Program-made: the position numbers and the translations under genes
The notes under the pieces: model-generated
What the model was told of the DNA's origin: nothing
Seen by the model: the letters and a program-made list of their open reading frames with translations, nothing else
The model's database searches: none
DNA from: Oxyruncus cristatus
Taxonomy: Eukaryota; Chordata; Aves; Passeriformes; Cotingidae
NCBI GenBank assembly: GCA_013399855.1
Contig: VXAY01005799.1
Span: 1,521,102 to 1,585,101, forward strand
Reading direction: 5' to 3'
DNA: 64,000 bases
Shown here: positions 61,201-64,000 of the stretch, in pieces
Layout: the number at the start of each line of letters is the position of its first letter
Numbering within the stretch: the stretch's first letter is position 1

Positions 61201-63400
61201 GGAGATGCAGTTGTCATCATACAGAAACACCATCCTTCCCCCTCCATGCTAGACAAGATCTTGTTCCACAAGTGATTCCCTGGGGGATTATGCAGCAGTC
61301 CTACCATGCCCTGGGTAGGTGAAGAGCTCAGATACACACTGCTCTGTAAGCAACCAGCCTTCATCCTCCTCCTCTTTCCCACCCATCCTCTCTGGTGTGT
61401 CAGTATTAAATTACTGTAAAACCACTTCTTTAAATGAGCATAAACATTCAGGACACAGAAGGCATTACATTGCTTCCCTTTTTTCTTGTCAGCCAAGAAC
61501 TGTGCCAAAACCACAGTGGTTTGCTGTGGTGTTCTTCAAAGAACTGGTAAACCCCTTTGCTCACGCCATGACAGCTGACAGTGGCACAGCACTGTCTCAT
61601 CTCACAGCATCCTTCACTACCTTTTCTCAGACACAGCAATTGAACACAATCTGCTCAGCAGTTTTCTTTTCCCTGCGGGACATAAACTGACCAGCCGGAT
61701 TAATAAAGCCCACATCGAGAGTTATTCCAGTGTCCCCTCCCTAACAGCTTTTATGACTGTGGCTCCAGGGCTCCCCTTTCCCCTGGATGTGACAGCTCTG
61801 TGCACGAACAGACGCTCGCAGCAGGGAGTTTAAACACACAGCTCGGCTGTTTTCATGGCACACACTAACTGTGCTCGGCATGGGGAGGGCTCCTGCTCAG
61901 AGCTGGCAGCCTGCAAGTCTCTCATCACTTCTGCACCTTCTGGAGCCTCAGAGCTCAGAGTGGCTGCCATTTCATATGAAGCACAGCAGCACCTTCCTAA
62001 AAATCACAGCTTCTGCCACACAAGCTGTTGATGAAGGTGGACCTCTGTGACACCACAACTGACCCAGCTTGCTCCCTTCCATAAAACAACCTGCACTTGG
62101 AATCCTCATCACCTCCCGTGACTGCCATGGCCACACTTAAACCACACGCCAAGGGCTTTTAAGGTGAGATCACAAGAGAGCAAGAGAACAACTGAGGTCA
62201 CATCACCTCCAACTGTAACTCAAGGCACTAAAGCTGATTAAAAAATACTTTTGCCCTAACATTTTAATCTCTGTATATTATAAGGCTTCTGTATTCTGAA
62301 AAACTTCTATCATGTGATAAACTTTCGCTATGAAGTTTGCTACACCTCATATCTCAACCAGTAAGTAAACCAAGAGAGGATCAGAAAGCCTTACCAGTAC
62401 TTTAAGCCAAGTCCAAGATGTATTAGAAACACATCCCATAGATTTACTTCCAGCACATTTCTATTTTACTACACTTCCTCCCAGCAGATCGTTTTTGTAC
62501 AAGGACATAACTTTCAGATCAGATTCACAAGAGAACAATATAGAATGTTCTCATTTTGTAACTACTCCAGGTATCGCTCAGACTGTAGATTTTGGATTTG
62601 CCAGAAGGAAATAATGGTTCACACATGCAGGATTTTGCAAATGCTGGGCATTTCTGGCTGGATGCTACTTGGCATCCTGACAGATTCTGTCTTTGTTAGT
62701 TCGTTACTTGAATTACCTAACTGCTGAATTTTATTGGAATAGATTTTAGCTCCCTAAAAGTACAGAGAACATTTAATTTCACATTATGGGATTGTTCAAC
62801 AAAGATGATTTCTGCTATTTAACACTGCTCTTTAGAAGTCTCACAGGGTGCAGGACTTTTACAGTGCCATCTGCGGCAATTTCATCTATGCCAATTTGGG
62901 CCAAACCAAGTAGAACAATTACTCAATTAAAAATACACGATATTTCACAAAATTGGTGAACAAACTGCTTCTGCAGTCCTCAGGAGGAGATCAGATAAAC
63001 CATATTCTCCTGTTACTTCAAGAGTAAGTTCTATTTAGAAGTGTTTACCCTCTGTAGGCATTACGTGTGTAAACCTATAAACTATAGTGGTACTTTTTTC
63101 TACACTAATTACTGCACAGAAACAGCATCCCTTTACACATCTGCCCAAGCATGACCTCAGTGATTCTAAGATTTACCGAAGTGGGTTTATTTTTCCTTAT
63201 GTGAGCTTTCAGTACTCCCAGCATTGCAACACAACCAGCACTCAGCAGAGCCTGTACCAGGGAGAATTCCCTTAACCAGCAGCCAGTGGTGTGACTGGCT
63301 TCTCATCAAGCAGGGTCTCCACGGGGGAACAGCCCATGGCAGCCACATAACAAACCGAACAGCTCCACTTTACTAGCCCTCACAGCCCATTTCAAAGCTT
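58219..63400. other. Non-coding stretch before the right-hand CpG island
   Basis: No recognisable coding exon on either strand, although a gene on the right of STRBP would be expected here from human gene order. A short CpG-rich patch at about 59010-59070 has a good minus-strand acceptor (TTGTTTGCAG) but no convincing donor. Confidence 0.55.
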
Positions 63401-64000
63401 TCCAGCTCGGGGGGCCTCAGCTCAGCTCTCAGCACAGACCTGCGCTCGTGACAGGGTGCCAGGAACATCACCCACCTCCTGCTGAAATGGTGCTGCTGCA
63501 CGGGCGGAGCTCACCAGCTTCCTCAGCCTGAGGGGCCAGGGGGCATTTGCAAGGGGAAAAAAACCCGTGCAAATCCAGGGAAAATTTCACATCTTCTCCA
63601 CAAGGGCCATTAGCGCCCTCCAAGTTCTGCACAGGTTTTCCCCAGAGTATCACCCACGTCCAGCGGTTAATGGTTTGATCTAAAGCTCTGCTGTTACCCC
63701 GTGCCCTGGCACTCTCTGGACACCCAGACGTTGGGATCCCCTCATGAGGCGCCGCCCCGCCCAAATGCCTCTGCTCTCCTCCAGCCCGGCAGCTCAGCAG
63801 TGTGGCCCCTCTCCGCACCTCCTTCCCGCGAGGCAGCCCACGTCTGTGCCCTTTCCGCGGCGCAGAGCCCACCGCGGCCCTCACAGCAAACAAAATGGCG
63901 CCGCACCTCGACTCCCACGGCCCTCACAGCGAACAAAATGGTGCCGCCCCGCGCCGCCGGCTCCCATTGGCTGCTCTTGCTGCCAATCACAGCGCCAGCC
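63400..64000. promoter_or_regulatory. CpG island promoter, gene unidentified
   Basis: GC and CpG content rise from about 63400 to the window edge. Two near-identical 30-base units (63875-63904 and 63918-63947, 28 of 30 matching) each hold AACAAAATGG followed by CGCCGC or TGCCGC, a YY1-like site. ATTGG (63966-63970) and CCAAT (63983-63987) form an inverted pair of CCAAT boxes. No TATA box is evident. With CCAAT boxes to the right of the YY1-like sites, a minus-strand start near 63.9 kb fits usual spacing; a plus-strand or bidirectional start beyond 64000 is also possible. A 141-codon minus-strand frame (63468-63893) is compatible with GC-rich chance. Confidence 0.75.

Noticed and set aside
63468..63893. 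141-codon minus-strand frame in the right CpG island as a first coding exon
   Set aside because: GC-rich DNA has few stops; the sequence is compositionally biased and matches no family I know.

Overview
This window is vertebrate nuclear DNA, most likely from a bird. The main gene is a complete plus-strand copy of STRBP (spermatid perinuclear RNA-binding protein, also called SPNR), a paralogue of ILF3/NF90. I rebuilt it from 17 exons carrying coding sequence, all with GT-AG splice sites and continuous reading frame. The predicted protein is 671 residues, essentially the length I recall for the mammalian protein. The bird assignment rests on a CR1-type LINE 3' end at about 37.18-37.28 kb and on compact introns (coding span 23.6 kb, against well over 100 kb for mammalian STRBP). 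I cannot name the species.

Layout. 1-430 is a GC- and CpG-rich block that opens with a higher-order minisatellite; it may be the STRBP promoter and first exon, but that is not proven. 431-21543 holds no recognisable coding exon and is read as the long 5' intron or upstream DNA. 21544-21719 is the last 5' UTR exon; it carries two short upstream ORFs and ends exactly with the start codon. 24391-35565 encodes the DZF (NF45/NF90-type nucleotidyltransferase-like dimerisation) domain and a basic nuclear localisation signal. 36407-36606 with the start of 38588-38746 encodes the first double-stranded-RNA-binding domain, 39533-40212 the second, 40697-42720 an RG-rich tail, and 45223-45299 the conserved C-terminus. 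The 3' UTR begins at 45300, with two proximal poly(A) signals near 45.65 and 45.85 kb and possible distal ones near 51.58 and 58.21 kb.

From about 46 kb to 63.4 kb I see no recognisable protein-coding exon. There is a small CpG cluster at 54.73-54.85 kb that looks like a minus-strand exon, possibly with a poly(A)-bearing terminal exon at 53.83-53.74 kb. The window ends in a second CpG island (about 63.4-64.0 kb) with two near-identical YY1-like units and an inverted pair of CCAAT boxes, which is a promoter whose gene I cannot identify.

The points most worth following up are in RNA processing: a CAG/TAG tandem acceptor, a duplicated TACTAG acceptor, an exon that begins with a regenerated 5' splice site, an in-frame retained-intron C-terminus with its own poly(A) signal, and an unassigned candidate exon at 42984-43092 that would splice in frame in place of the RG-rich exons.
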